Assembly (NCBI RefSeq): GCF_021018895.1
Contig: NC_079369.1
Location: 7,509,694-7,573,693, forward strand
DNA from: Seriola aureovittata
Lineage: Eukaryota; Chordata; Actinopteri; Carangiformes; Carangidae
Length of the DNA stretch: 64,000 nt
Reading direction: 5' to 3'
Shown: one piece after another, positions 24,679 through 36,641 of the stretch
Position numbering within the stretch: position 1 is the first letter of the stretch
Layout: each line of letters begins with the position of its first letter
The notes under the pieces: generated by a model
Told to the model about the DNA's origin: nothing
What the model saw: the letters and a program-made list of their open reading frames with translations, nothing else
Databases searched by the model: none
Made by a program: the position numbers and the translations under genes

Positions 24679-24790
24679 GGCGGCTCGGTGTCTCTCTGGT
24701 TAGCCCTGTTGCTTTAACAGCAAGATGAGTCTGGATTTAACTTCCCATTTGGGCTTCAGTGTGCATGCCCTCCTCATTTAAGAATAGATT
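24679..24790 (+). repeat. tRNA-like SINE remnant
   Basis: GGCGGCTCGGTGTCTCTCTGGTTAG, then GTTGC and ACAGCAAGATGAGTCTGGATT, followed by GGGCTTCAGTGTGCATG. These blocks follow the order of a familiar fish element (cggctcggtggctctgtggttagc, cagcaagaaggtcctgggttcga, gggcctttctgtgtggagtttgcatg). The B-box is mutated. Confidence 0.6.
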
Positions 24791-25554
24791 CCCATTTACA
24801 ATGCACGGTGGGAGCGCTAATCTACTCATAGTTTCAGACATGAGTACAATATCTGTCTGTTATAGTTGGGCCAATTCTTTCACTTCATAGAAAGAACTGG
24901 ATTCATATTTTGGTAAAGATGTTTTTTTCCAAACTCTTTTGTAGAAACCCTTTGACACAAGAGCAAAGTTAACACTATATGAAGCTACAATTAACCTCAA
25001 AATATCTTTAACTTGCTGGAGATCATTGATAAAAAGAAAGAAATATGTGATGGCTTTCTGTGTTTTCATGGTTTCTGTAAAGACTGGGACAAATACTATC
25101 ATATCATCAGGGAATTACAGCTCTTTGAAGGGAGCTGGATCTTATGGCTCTTTCAAGAAGAACGGCCCATCGTTCTTTTTTCTTTTTGGCTAGAGGCAAG
25201 CTTTATACATGCTAATGTCTGTCCCTCACTGAGTGAGTGAGTGATGAAGTTACACCATTGCTGCGTTTTTTAAGTGGTATTGAAGACTGTTTTTTTATTT
25301 GCAAACACTGCACTCTGCTTTATTGTTGCTTTTATCACTTTACTGCATCCAAATTCTGCTGTGTTGTGGCTCTTTTTTTCCGAGCACACCCACCTCGTGT
25401 GACTGGCTGGTTGATGAAAAGGATGAAACGATGTAAAAAAAAGGCTCTCAAGAAGGATCCACTCTAGCTATTGTTTGTTATGAACTCTCACTCTGTCTAA
25501 GCCTTATGTCTGTTAGTGCTGGGACACTAATGAACTGGTAACCATTACAGATTT

Positions 25555-25585
25555 TTTGCAGATTGCTTCCTCTGCAATCTGCAAA
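25555..25585. repeat. perfect 12-bp hairpin
   Basis: TTTGCAGATTGC (25555-25566) and GCAATCTGCAAA (25574-25585) are exact inverted repeats around a 7-nt loop, TTCCTCT. It is not followed by a T tract on either strand. Confidence 0.85.
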
Positions 25586-26187
25586 TTTGCGATTGTTTGG
25601 ATTAATTAATGCTGAAATAAGAAGCTTCAAAACAAAAACAACATTTGGTATTTATAGAAAGGCTTACCTTCAGACTGACAGTAGCCCTGCATAATAAACA
25701 CTACCCTCTTATTAATTTGATTGAAGCCAGATTGTCCGGCTCTAGCAAAATAAAATGCAGCATCATCTGTCAAAAATTTAACCTAGGCTTAATTCGTCAA
25801 TGGACCTTTATGTAAAAGTTTGTCTACATTAAATTCAGTCAGTTTCAAAGGAGACCGAGAAACATTTGAATCAGCATTTTGTAGCCTTACACCTCCTTGT
25901 GCTATGAGAGTATGCCTCTGAACACAGTTGCAGATTAGCATTATCTTTTCCAGTGTTACTGCTGTTATCTCTGGCCTCATGCGGCTAAAATCACTCACTG
26001 CTGCTGTCATTTTCTCTGCTGACTGCTACCTTACTCTTTCACTCTATCATCAGACCTGGAAGCTACCTGTTCAAAGTGTTTGCCCACATGGCAGCTGGTA
26101 GATTGTATTAGCATTTGGGAGTGGGTCCAGTTTGGCTCATGGAGATGTTATCTACAGGAACAGGGACAGGAGAGTCGGGGTAGGTGT

Positions 26188-26190
<3 letters not shown>

Positions 26191-26265
<75 letters not shown>
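26191..26265. repeat. long AG microsatellite
   Basis: About 37 uninterrupted AG units, the longest pure dinucleotide run in the window. Confidence 0.97.
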
Positions 26266-26268
<3 letters not shown>

Positions 26269-26936
26269 CATACACACACAAATATGCACATTGATAAATC
26301 AAACATACACACCTTATTTGAATCACACACCCTCTGCTGTGGGGTCTCGACTGGCAGTCGGCCCAGAGTCTGTGTGTGTATATAAGGCTAACGCTGGCCA
26401 ATTTCTACTAGAAAACTTTGGTGTCCAAGGAAGATAAAAACATAAAGATAGACAAACTAAGTGCATCAAACACAGAGTGGGAGGACAGAAAAGATAGAGA
26501 GACAGAATAAGAAAATGAAAGAGTCAGAGAAACAGAGATACAGAAAGATGGAGAGAGAGAGGAAGAAAAAGGAGTGATCAAAAATAAACAGGCATGTTTT
26601 CTCCCCCTCAGATCTTCAACCAAGTCTCTGCTGATTTCTTCTCCCACTCGCTGACAGTGAGGCTCAAAGCCCGACATCACATCAACCTCTTCAAATATTT
26701 AGACATTATTCAAGTTGTCTTTTTTCCCCCGTTTTCCCTCTGTCAGGCGCAGAGAGAAGTAGGGGGTACGTTTCAGCGATTAATATTCCCACAGATTTAA
26801 GCGAGCGGCAGTTAGGAAATAAAAGGCCATACACTTCCATCTGACTGATTGGGTCGTTTATCCACATCACCAACTGATATTTTTGCTGCTCGGCTTTTTT
26901 AGATCCCCGAATGATGAAGCAGCATGTGTTTGCATT

Positions 26937-26968
26937 TGTGTGTGTGTGTGTGTGTGTGTGTGCGTGCG
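26937..26968. repeat. TG microsatellite
   Basis: TG repeat ending in TGCGTGCG. Confidence 0.95.
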
Positions 26969-27075
26969 CTGCCATTTTGCCTCCTCCCTGCGTGACTCTT
27001 TGAAGGCTGGCAGCTCAGTGTCCCATTTGCAAGTGGGCATACGACAGCAGCCCAGAGAGAGAGGAAATAAGTGCA

Positions 27076-27098
27076 AGAGAGAGAGAGAGAGAGAGAGA
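27076..27098. repeat. AG microsatellite
   Basis: About 11 AG units, with further short GAGA blocks on both sides. Confidence 0.9.
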
Positions 27099-27695
27099 CA
27101 TAGAGAGAGGGAGAGGAGGGAGAATCTGCAGATAGCCAGTGACTAAAGGTGAGAATGTGAGGAGAATTTACAAACAGCTGTGGAATTATTAATGGTTATT
27201 ACGAGTGTAGTGTTGATTAATGGAACATCCTAATAGTGTGATTCTCACAATTAGGAGTAATGGATGTTACAGTAAAACAGCTACGGAGCTCAACATGAAT
27301 GACTGATGCCGGTCTGAAGGCTCATACTGCATAATTAGCCCATAGATGTGTCTTTGCAGATTGATGCTGATGGAGGACGCTGAGGTAAAAGTGAGGGCAG
27401 CAGAGCCTTTTACAGTAAATAGGCAGAAATTCATACAGCATGCACACAGCTGGCCGGGTTTATGTGTTTCGTCACTTTGTGTTATAAGTGTATAAGGCAA
27501 GGACAGCACACACAATTGGCACATATACTGTATTCATTTATGCTCACTGTCTGCATCCTCTGCAGTGTTATTCTAGGTAGAGGGGGAATGCAGCTAATGT
27601 AAAGGTAAAAACATAAGTGAAAACACCTATTGCAGAAGAGCCATCATCACAATCATCCTCAAAAAAACATAAAATATAAGGGCACAGACCTTTTT

Positions 27696-27698
<3 letters not shown>

Positions 27699-27738
<40 letters not shown>
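27699..27738. repeat. TG microsatellite
   Basis: Uninterrupted TG, about 20 units. Confidence 0.95.
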
Positions 27739-27740
<2 letters not shown>

Positions 27741-29214
27741 TTGTAGGAACGATTCGACATAACTAGAATAGCACTCAGGGGAGCGCATACCTCCGCCAAG
27801 GCCAAACAATCCTACGCATCTATTTTCTTCTCGAGTATAGCTTTATTTATTTACATCAATATCCATAAAAAAGTACTTGTTTTTCCAGGAACACCAAGTC
27901 ATCACGTTGATCTTTGTAAATAACTGCTGTGAGACTGTCTGATGTTTGCATGGAAGTTGAAGAGCGGCAGAAGTGGATGGGGAGAGTGAAAACGCCAGAC
28001 AAGCTGGTCACGTGGCTCTGTGGTGATGAAGATCTGCTGGGTGCTTATTTTCCTGATTTAATACATAATCTCCTTAAATCTTTTAGCAAATACAGTCTAC
28101 TTTTTATGTCTCTGTACCCTTTTTGAGAATGGTTGGGAAGTCAGCCGCACAACTTCTTTTTTTTTCCTTCAAATATCATATTGATACTCATGACATGCAG
28201 CCTCTGTCTGTTTGCAAGTCTGAATGAACACTGAGAGTCAGAGTCAATGGAAAGTAATACCACAGGAGCAGGCATTTTGGGTGGCCAGGAAACAAAACTG
28301 GCGCAAGGTTGCTGCGGTAAAGTGCAGGTAGAGTTCCAGAGTTCCTCGAAAGGTTGCTGGAAAAGTTCCTGTGGTGGAGATGAACCATAGGATGTCGGCA
28401 AATGAAAGACAAAAAGGAGTGCAACACTGTAAGTCAGGCTTCATAACTTTGCTGTCGGAGTGCTGGTACAATTTTCCTGGGAATATCAGAAAGAAGAACA
28501 GAGGCACACTAAACCTCTAGCGCAGCTCAAAGCACAGTTTTACACCTCTCCATCAGGAACATTCAATAATGCACTGCAGAGGAACACAGAGCCTCCTCTC
28601 TCCCTCCATCTCTGTCTCTCTTTTCATCTGTTGTAACACCTGCTCTGATGCTCCCTCCTCTTTTTTCTTCACAGTTTCTTTTTCTTTTCTGACTGAACTT
28701 CCTTCCAGTCAGAAGAGAATGACAGTTTCTTCAGGAACATTGTCTAATTAAGCACCTTGAATGAGAATGAATTACCCCCTCATCTATCCAGCTCTCCTGT
28801 TTGGAGAGAAAACTGGCAGGTGTTGAATACAATAGCATATGGAGTGAGAGCGTTGGCTTGCTGTTACTCCGTACGAATATCCTCTGCCAGGCTGAGGCAA
28901 AACTTCAGGGAAATGTTATGTGTGTACCTGCCTGTGAGTGCGGATGTCTGTCAGTGTGTTGCTCTCTTCAGGACACTGCTGAGGGCAAGGTAAAACAACG
29001 AGCTCCATCTCCCTCTCTTCTCAGTCTTGGCACGTGTCCCTCCCGACAAGATTTTAGAATGCACAAATCTTCATTAGCATTAATAGGCTCTAAAGACCCG
29101 CAGGACGCACGAAAAATAATTTTGAGCTGAGCTTTCTGCTGAGTCACCAGTTTAGACAGCGACAGCGCCGGCTGCAGAGAGAAAGCAGCAAAGTTGGCGA
29201 ACCTTCCTTCTCTA

Positions 29215-29228
29215 CCCCCCCCCCCCCC
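29215..29228. repeat. C14 homopolymer
   Basis: Fourteen consecutive C. Confidence 0.9.
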
Positions 29229-29789
29229 AAACTCTGAGAGCAGATGCTGAGTTGCGAAATCACTCCAAGAAGAATAAGATAAAAGAATAACAAAAAACAA
29301 ACAAACTGAGAACTAGGAACTAACACTAAACAGCAAGCTGCACTTTGTAGACCACAAGTTTAGGAGATAAGCTTGGAGTGACATATCTAATTGACCAATA
29401 ACATTTCAAGAATGAACAAATCTGACCCTGAGGCAATCACCTGTGCTGAACTGGTCTGAACCCAGATCAGTTGAAACCTGCAGCTACATTTCAAGTAAGA
29501 TTGGCATTACTACAGTACAGAGTGCCGCAGGAATGAGTCCTAAAACAAGTGGTTAAATGACACTACAGAGGTTGTCGGTGACGTTAAACGCCATCACGCC
29601 GTATATGAAAACCAATCCACTCACCAGTCCGTCTTTACAGACTTGCTGTATTTACACTTTGCAGACTATCACTGTCTAAGACAAAATACAACTTGACCAC
29701 CAACATTTCAGTCCAGACTGTCGTCACAAGAAGAACAACACCAGTCATTTCAGCAAAGTGCCCCAAGTGACATATGTTTACGTTCAAGT

Positions 29790-30112
29790 GGAAACGCCCT
29801 CTAGTGGTCACAGTTATTATTATAGGAACAAAAGCGGAAGTCAGATGATAAAGTCTGTGTATAAAGGATGTCATATGAGGTCAGAGTGGATGGATGCGTC
29901 AACAAAACATTGAACTTCAACACAAGAGAGTCTTTTGGTCTCCAGCCCAATCCAACGCTGACTCCAGTGACATCACATGAGGACATCAGTTTTCACCCAC
30001 CTCCCTCTGGAGTCACAGAGGACTTCATACAACTTTTTCCACAAATGCAGTGTTACTACCCAAGACCTGTAAACAGACTATGATGTGTAAAATCGGCATA
30101 GTTCCCCCTTAA
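29790..30112. repeat. dispersed fish repeat ending in AAAATCGGCATAGTTCCCCC
   Basis: Blocks GAGTCTTTTGGTCTCCAGCCC, GTGACATCACATGAGGACATCAG, CCCTCTGGAGTCACA, GACTTCATACAACTTTTT and GTAAACAGACTATGATGTG follow the order of a repeat that is very common in percomorph genomes. The left limit is uncertain. Confidence 0.6.
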
Positions 30113-30404
30113 AGAATTTTAAGATTAATGTTATACAACTGAAACATTCACTGAAGGCTGGGGAAATACTGCGGTTAGAGCTCATAAACATGTGAAAATA
30201 TTATGCAAATTCTAATCACCTGCATGAAAGTCGGATGTGTCCAACATAAACGGTACAATACATCATTCACTGACATTTCATTAGATGTAAACTGTATATC
30301 GTGAGCTGCAGAACTGTCCAGTGTGGATGTAGCTCTAAGGGACGGGCTGTTTAACGGGGCTGTGAAAACAAGAAGATACTCAGCATGCCCATATCTTCTG
30401 TAAT

Positions 30405-30881
30405 GTGCAACGGAGTCCGTATTTTACCTATACTGATTCCACATCACAAGTAAATTACCTTCACTGTGACCAAGAGAACCTGCATGCGATAAAGAAAAAC
30501 GCCATGGAAGCGGATGAGTTTGAGCAAGACAGTGATAGAAAATGTGCGGTGACAGAGCGACAGAAGGACTGCATCTGGTGCTTTCTGAAACACTTCCCAC
30601 TGCTGTTAGTCAGGCTCAGTCTGCTCTGCTCGTCATTAGTCTCAGTGTGTAGGCTACACTACATCTTCTGCTTCCAATATGCAGCACTGGTGTTGCTGTT
30701 GGCGGCAAGGTACTCAAAAGTCTCCGTATCCGTCTGCCCCAGATTCACCTGCCGTCCTCTTTGTGGGGAAGCTGTGCTCTACTCTGCTTTAGGTTCCCTG
30801 TTATGCTGTCTTGTTTTTGTTTTCCTGTCAAATGCAATTTACCACAGTGCGTCGATTCATGCGTGTGTACTATATGTTTGA
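30405..30881 (+). other. 158-codon open frame, probably non-coding or a transposon remnant
   Basis: This is one of the two longest ATG-initiated open frames in the window. The first 60 residues are hydrophilic and acidic (for example MEADEFEQDSD at about 33-43). The remainder is rich in Leu, Val and Cys with hydrophobic runs (LLLVRLSLLCSSLVSV, AALVLLLAARY, LLCCLVFVFL), which could be read as membrane segments. I recognise no family or motif. It lies inside a neurocan intron, antisense to neurocan, just right of a dispersed repeat. It could be a fragment of a mobile element or chance. Confidence 0.2.
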
Positions 30882-31305
30882 AAATGTGTATAACCTTCCT
30901 CCTGGAACAACATAGACAGATGTTCACCAACACACTTCTGGGGTAAACTCATTTGCGTGCTCGCCTGTGTGTTAGCCCCTTTGCTCAACCAGTAAGACGC
31001 CAGTCGCACTCGCCAGTTGCCGCTGAACAGCCTACTGGGGCATGTAGCATGTCTTACCAGAAACAAAAGTAATAAATATTAATGATTTGACGTATGGAAA
31101 CAGGGCGAGGAACAGACGGGGTGTTGGAGGAGATGGATGAAATGTCAGCCACTCCTTGCTGGCCTTCTCTGTGAGTTTAGGGCGGCAGCAAACACATTCC
31201 TCACAGATAACCAAGCAGCAGCCAGACACCTTGGGATTAATTAGCTACACAATCCTTTTAACACAGGCTTTTTGTTTCCAATTTGTGGATTATTTGCTCT
31301 GTAAG

Positions 31306-31310
<5 letters not shown>

Positions 31311-31351
<41 letters not shown>
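31311..31351. repeat. AG microsatellite
   Basis: About 20 uninterrupted AG units. Confidence 0.95.
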
Positions 31352-31358
<7 letters not shown>

Positions 31359-31559
31359 ACCTTATTTCCTGTGGATTAGATTATTGTTTTATTAACCTGG
31401 TTGTTTTGTAACTACGAGTTATTGCACCCCACTGTAATTTCACCGCTTGGAGTCGGGAGCGTGCGACTGCCATCAAAGATACTGCTGAATAAACAAACAG
31501 GGAAGAAATCTTTTGATATTTGGAAGGGTACATTGGTAGGTAAACCGAGTTTTGTTTGT

Positions 31560-31561
<2 letters not shown>

Positions 31562-31605
<44 letters not shown>
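31562..31605. repeat. TG microsatellite
   Basis: About 19 GT units, then a TATGTG end. Confidence 0.95.
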
Positions 31606-31606
<1 letters not shown>

Positions 31607-31957
31607 GCAAATAATGTATCAGTGTGTTGCCAAAGTGGAAACGAAACAGAAGAAATTTGACTGTGCTTTTGTATCGTTGCGAGGCCCAATTTGAGTTCAA
31701 AGTGATTTTATTCTGGTCTTCATTTTCTTCAAAGGCTGTTTTAGGGCTAAAGCTTAGTTTTAGGGTTAAGGTTAAAGGAAGGTGTTTGGCTAATGCTAGC
31801 TTTGTGGTTAGGAAGTGCATTATGTCAATGACGGTAAAACATATGCATCTCTGTGTGTGTGTTGGTGTGTGAAGGTCTGTTAGCTGAAAGATCTCTAACT
31901 TCACAGAAGCATCACACAAACATCCGCACACACGCAGTCACTGCAAAACAGCAGATG

Positions 31958-32002
31958 CACACACACACACGCACGCACGCACGCACGCATGCACACACAC
32001 GC
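31958..32002. repeat. compound CA/ACGC microsatellite
   Basis: CA repeat, then about six ACGC units, then CA again. Confidence 0.92.
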
Positions 32003-32664
32003 TCACGGAGCGTGACAAAGCCTCCTGCGGTGCACAAGAGATGAGAGGCACAAAAAGATGGAAGAAGTGCAAGGAGTGACAGCAGAAAGGTAGGGAGAGA
32101 AAAGAAAAAAAAAGGAAGGCAACATGAAACAGAGGTGTCTACAGTGGAATAGTGGAATAGCAAAGTAACAAATCCACACTCTCACTCGCACACATTATGC
32201 CGTTTTTCTCCCTAGAAAGACTGAGGGGGAAACGAATTGCGCCGTGAACGATGGATAAAAACACAGACTGGGGGAAAAAAGCGGTTGAGAAGGAGGCAGC
32301 TAATACTTTCTGGTTTCTGCCTCTGCTGATTAGGAAGCAAACCAAAAAAACAGCAGGAGACTCAACAGTCAGTTTCAGTGCTGGGGTGAGATGAGAGTGA
32401 AGCAACTGACTGATGTCTTTGTTGCTCTAATTACAACTGCCTATTCTTTCAAACAAATATCCACTCATTACTGATACAGAACTTTTGATAAGATAACTGC
32501 AAAAGGATGAATTCAATTGTTTCGCACAGCTATAACTACAATGTTGATGATTATGATCATGCAAACACTGCTGAAAGCCTTTGCTCTTGATAGAAAATGA
32601 TCATTAATGCGTAAAACTCCTGCGTTTCAAAGTGTGTTACAGACAAAAAACTAATCTTGTTAAA

Positions 32665-32815
32665 GCTGCCTAGAGGTTAGAGAAGCAGTGTTTCGACCGA
32701 AAGGTCGTCAGTTTGAATCCTGTGCTCAGGGGTGTGTGTGTGTTCACCATTCAGGGATGGGTTAAATACAGAGGTCTAATGTCCTATGTGCATAAAAACA
32801 TAGTTGGATAATAAA
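32665..32815 (+). repeat. tRNA-derived SINE
   Basis: The head contains TAGAGGTTAGAGAAGC (A-box region) and GGTCGTCAGTTTGAATCC (B-box region, 32703-32720), the layout of a pol III promoter. It is followed by GTGTGTGTTCACCATTCAGGGATGGGTTAAATACAGAGG and a TAATAAAGG end, all diagnostic of a widespread teleost tRNA-SINE. It is diverged and probably inactive. Confidence 0.75.
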
Positions 32816-33804
32816 GGGAAAATATATAAATTGTAAAAACTGCAGAATAACTAGCCATTTCCTCTGTCTTACTACACTGACTTCAGCCCCGTCAACTCAC
32901 TATTATTGACTCTCAAATGGGATCACCATGGTAACAGGCCAGAGGGAGCCAGCAGCGGACCATATCTACCCAGTATCCGAGGCTGTTGGCTCACAATGCA
33001 TACACCTGAACATGCACAAACACACACACACTCAAGTACACACAGCAAATGAGACAGAGAGAACTGGACCACTTTAGTGAGACAGAGACCAATTGGAAGA
33101 CATTTAAATGGATGAAAAGCCTCGGTGGAACGAATGAGTTCATTTCCACCGTTCGTGTTGCAGTTCAGACCTCCCTCTGGATATCAAACTGTGATCATGC
33201 TGAAATGGCAGAGCGACGCCTGTTGCGAATTGTACTTTTCACAGCTGAATCCTATATTTCTGTGAACGTGAAGTGACGAGAGATAAAAGTGACAGGAAAA
33301 CAGAGACTTTAGATTTACACAATCAGAGCTGCTGCTCCCAATCAGCCATGAAGGCAGCAACGCAGCGGGAAAGGAAACGTACGCAGATCTCCCGTGCATG
33401 CCGAATGAGCGGCACGCTGTGGTGGTGCATGTGTGTGTTTGGGAGAGAGGAAAGACCGGAGATTAAAAAAAAAAAAAAAACACACTCTATGGCGTGTGCA
33501 TGCAAAACTGAAGGCTGGTAACATCAGAACTTGTGAGATACTTGAAGATCGATCAAATGTTTTTCTACATCTCACACTTGAGTGACTTAAAGATGCTGTA
33601 CATTTAAGGTGAGCTTTAAACTTCCAAAAAGTGGATCCCACTTAAAACCTCTACATATAAATTCACATATGTTCAGCGCTGTGTTTGTTTATTTATTCAT
33701 GAGCGCTGCCACAGGAGGGGGATGAATATCTAAGAGGCAAACATAAACACAACATCAAAAAGGGCAGCAAAGAGTTAACAGGAATCTGGAACGCTGGTAA
33801 GATT

Positions 33805-33965
33805 AAAAGGAGCACTCCAGCAATTTAGTGTTGCGCTTCCATGAAGTTGGTGGACTTGCAAGAGACAGATTAAAAAAATAATGATCAAAACTGAAGCAGC
33901 CAAGGCCCCGAGATACTGATTTTTAGTCAGAGTATGGCTCAAGCTCCAAAATCACTAGATCAACT
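33805..33965. repeat. dispersed fish repeat (GGAGCACTCCAGCAATTTAG family)
   Basis: GGAGCACTCCAGCAATTTAG, TTGGTGGACTTGCAAGAGACA, AGCAGCCAAGGCCCCGAGATA and TATGGCTCAAGCTCCAAAA follow the order of a repeat frequent in percomorph genomes. Confidence 0.55.
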
Positions 33966-35984
33966 AGACAAAAGGAGACAAGTGCTAAAACAACCTCGGC
34001 GTGTTCACTTAATCAAACCTAAAGAGAGCTGTGAGAAGTTCTTTTGTTTCATTTAGTGAATCTTTAGAGAGAACTAGCCAGTATTTTATGAGATAAGAGC
34101 AAAGAATCACAGTCCAGTCTGGGAAAATGAACATCTATCTGTATCCCAGAAACCATTCCCTTTTCCTAATCAGTTAATCATCTTGTAGCTCCTTGCTCAA
34201 ATTTATACCGGCCCTGCGGCTTCCACACCCCCGGGTTGGGAACAACTAGAATTGACAGTTTAGTAACAGATGTTAGAGCAGAGATGTAAATTAGATTAGA
34301 TTAGGAAAGGAGAAGCTTTTCCTGGAGTCAACTCAGCAGAAATGTGACATTATAAGTCAGTAGCTGATGTAGGTGAGTGAAGCTGGTGTAACAAACCACC
34401 GTAAGAGTGGAATACAAAGAAAATTTGGAGCTTAATTTTTTGCTCTGCAAACATGCCATTTTCTCTGTTAGATCCTGCCACACCTACTGTAGTCTCTATG
34501 AAATTTAAAAATTCCTGTTTTATTCTGCTTTACTCTGGCATCACTCTCTTCTCTCGCTCCTCTCTGTATCGATCGCTGTGCCCTCAGAGTCCCAGATATG
34601 ACCAGACCGCAGCTGTAAAAAGCAGACACTGGAAGCCAGACACACGGAGAAAAGACAGATATTCAAAGCTACAGCTCTTCTGAGAGATGAAGTCAAAGGT
34701 TGAACTAGACCAGTGGAACTTGGCTTTATGGGCTTGTGTAATTCACTGCGGATCTCTCCACCTCCACCCTCTCCCTCGTTCTCTCACTCACCGTCTCCTT
34801 CCCTAAAATCTCACACTTTCTCCATATCTCCAGCTATTATTCTTTGTTATTACTCTTTAAAATTTAATCGTGCTATTTTAATACTTGTGTTTAAAGAGAT
34901 GTACAGTTTGCATTATTCAGACATCATCTTGCTAGTTAGTAAGGAAACTCCAAACACAATTATTTCAATCTCGCTGCATCCCTGTATCTTTACAGTGGGG
35001 GTTATCAAAGTCTGACACTGTGGGCAACCTCCAGGAAAAACTGAGACAACTGCCCCCCCCCCCTTAATATCCTCCATCTTTATTTCTTTTCCTATAATGT
35101 TTATATTTGGCAAATACATACCATTAAGATAATTTCGTATAAGCTATTAGCAGGTCCTGTTTGCAATGTGGCTGTGGATGTAGAGACAACTAGCACAGGA
35201 AGTTCTGGAATTTGAAGTTTCTTTCATCTGTGATTCCAAAGCATATTCATGGATGTTTATTCACGATGGACATGGGAGATGATGATATCCCTGGAAGGTG
35301 TACGTCACGCTGAATCTAAAAATATGCGGCTCATGTCCGTGTGCTCAGATGTGACTGAGTGATGGTTGCACAAATGTTTTATTTTTCAAATTGCTGCTCA
35401 CGCCTCGCATCTCTCCCTCTGTGCCCCCTTTTCAATCCTCCGGCTCCACCCTGGGGAATTGTGCTTCACGGTTTGAAGACCTCCTTTACTTTATACTGAA
35501 GTGTCATTATTATATTATAACTTTTTTTTTACTTGGAGGGAGTCTGGCACATGATAGTTAGCTCATTTGCATTTCTTTCAAATTTTTCCCGTCAGTGTCT
35601 ATTACAAAAGCATTTTGTCACCGTTCACAAAACCTTGTTTATCTTAACCTGCAGTGATTCGCTTCTCTTTATACAACAGGAAACATAAAAAATCTTGGCT
35701 GCATGGAGACATAAAGTCCAAGTGAAAATCAGATTCTCAGATCAGATCTTCAGATCAGGTTCTAATGATCAGGGTATTTTGCCATTAAAATAGGTAAAAA
35801 AAAAACCCAAACGGTCAAAACAACAGCTGTGGGTTTTCCTCAGTGTTGTTCGGCCATGTTTTCTTGTAACATGCAGTTTGTGAACAGCCTCTTTCACATC
35901 CCCCTTCTCACAGGGGAATTCCTGTAATGAGAGTCGAAACCAGTTGGACGCAGGTGTTATGTATAAAACCGATACATTATTCCA

Positions 35985-36350
35985 CAGGGCTTCCCTCTCC
36001 CCCCTCTGTCTCCTCCTCCACCTTTGTCTACATTCACATCCTCATTCTCCTCTGTCTCGATTTACACATCCTCATTAACTCCGTCTTTGTCAGTCTCCTT
36101 GTTTTCTCTCTGCCTCTGTCTCCAGATCTTGATCTTTTAGCATCATCTTATCCTCCTTGACCACATCCTCTCCCTCCCTCTCCCCCTTTTCATCTTCACC
36201 CTCCTCCCTCCACCTGCTCCTCCACACTCACATCACTTCGCTTCTCCACCGTCTTTGTCTCATCCCTCTCATCCTCCACTGCCTGGTCTTAATTCTTTAT
36301 CAATTTTTGCCATCTCCTCTGTCTCTGTTCTCCACGCTGCCTCCACACAA
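35985..36350. repeat. pyrimidine-rich tract downstream of the EGF 2 donor
   Basis: About 365 bases dominated by C and T on the plus strand, so GA-rich in the neurocan pre-mRNA. It starts about 70 nt after the 5' splice site at 36418. It is not a simple repeat and shows no exon. Confidence 0.7.
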
Positions 36351-36418
36351 TACACGCCCCTTTATGAAGTGAACCATTGAGTAAGCTGAGAAAGCAGTGT
36401 TTTCCTCCAGATAGTTAC

Positions 36419-36532
36419 CTTTCTCGCAAGTAGCTCCTCCGTAGCTGGGCAGACAAAGACACACAAAGGAGTTGATCTCATCGATGCAGGTTCCTCCATT
36501 CTGGCATGGATTAGACTGGCAGTCATCAATGT
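36419..36532 (-). CDS. ncan: neurocan exon: EGF-like domain 2, calcium-binding type
   Basis: This 114-nt phase 1-1 exon encodes residues 40-77. It begins with a split Asp codon (G from the previous exon plus AC). The six cysteines are at 44, 49, 55, 64, 66 and 75. The start DIDDC together with [10 protein letters not shown] matches the calcium-binding EGF consensus, including the Asp that can be beta-hydroxylated. The stretch CLCLPSYGG is close to the second EGF repeat of mammalian neurocan and versican. The acceptor AG is at 36534-36533 after a good pyrimidine tract, and the donor GTAACT begins at 36418. The exon is isolated between introns of about 25.5 and 14.7 kb. The longest open frame through this segment is a different frame that starts in a TG repeat; the frame given here is the one that joins in phase to both neighbours. 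Confidence 0.94.
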
Positions 36533-36600
36533 CTGGAGGGACAGAGGGGGTGGAAGAGAAAAAGAGAGGGGGTGACTCAGGTTAGATACATATGTACACA

Positions 36601-36604
<4 letters not shown>

Positions 36605-36637
<33 letters not shown>
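36605..36637. repeat. CA microsatellite upstream of EGF 2
   Basis: CA repeat about 70 nt upstream of the EGF 2 acceptor. Here, unlike lectin part 3, a normal pyrimidine tract lies between the repeat and the exon. Confidence 0.95.

Positions 36638-36641
<4 letters not shown>

Larger units (their letters stand above)
21707..36418 (-). other. ncan: ncan intron between EGF 2 and lectin part 1
   Basis: This intron of 14,712 nt has GTAACT at 36418 and AG at 21708-21707. It contains several GA and TG microsatellites, two SINE-like elements (24679-24790 and 32665-32815), dispersed repeats (29790-30112, 33805-33965), a fragment near 23615-23700 resembling a common fish repeat with GTATCGACTGGAAT, a short CCGGCCCTGCGGCTTCC fragment near 34208, a 12-bp perfect hairpin (25555-25585), a 158-codon open frame (30405-30881) and a pyrimidine-rich tract (35985-36350). 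No nested gene is supported. Confidence 0.8.

Noticed and set aside
26080..26437. Overlapping open frames on both strands through the AG repeat (poly Arg-Glu, Ser-Leu)
   Set aside because: They are open only because AG/CT dinucleotides contain no stops; this is a microsatellite artefact.
32703..32720. Possible functional tRNA gene
   Set aside because: Only the promoter-like boxes are present, with no cloverleaf. The downstream body identifies a SINE.
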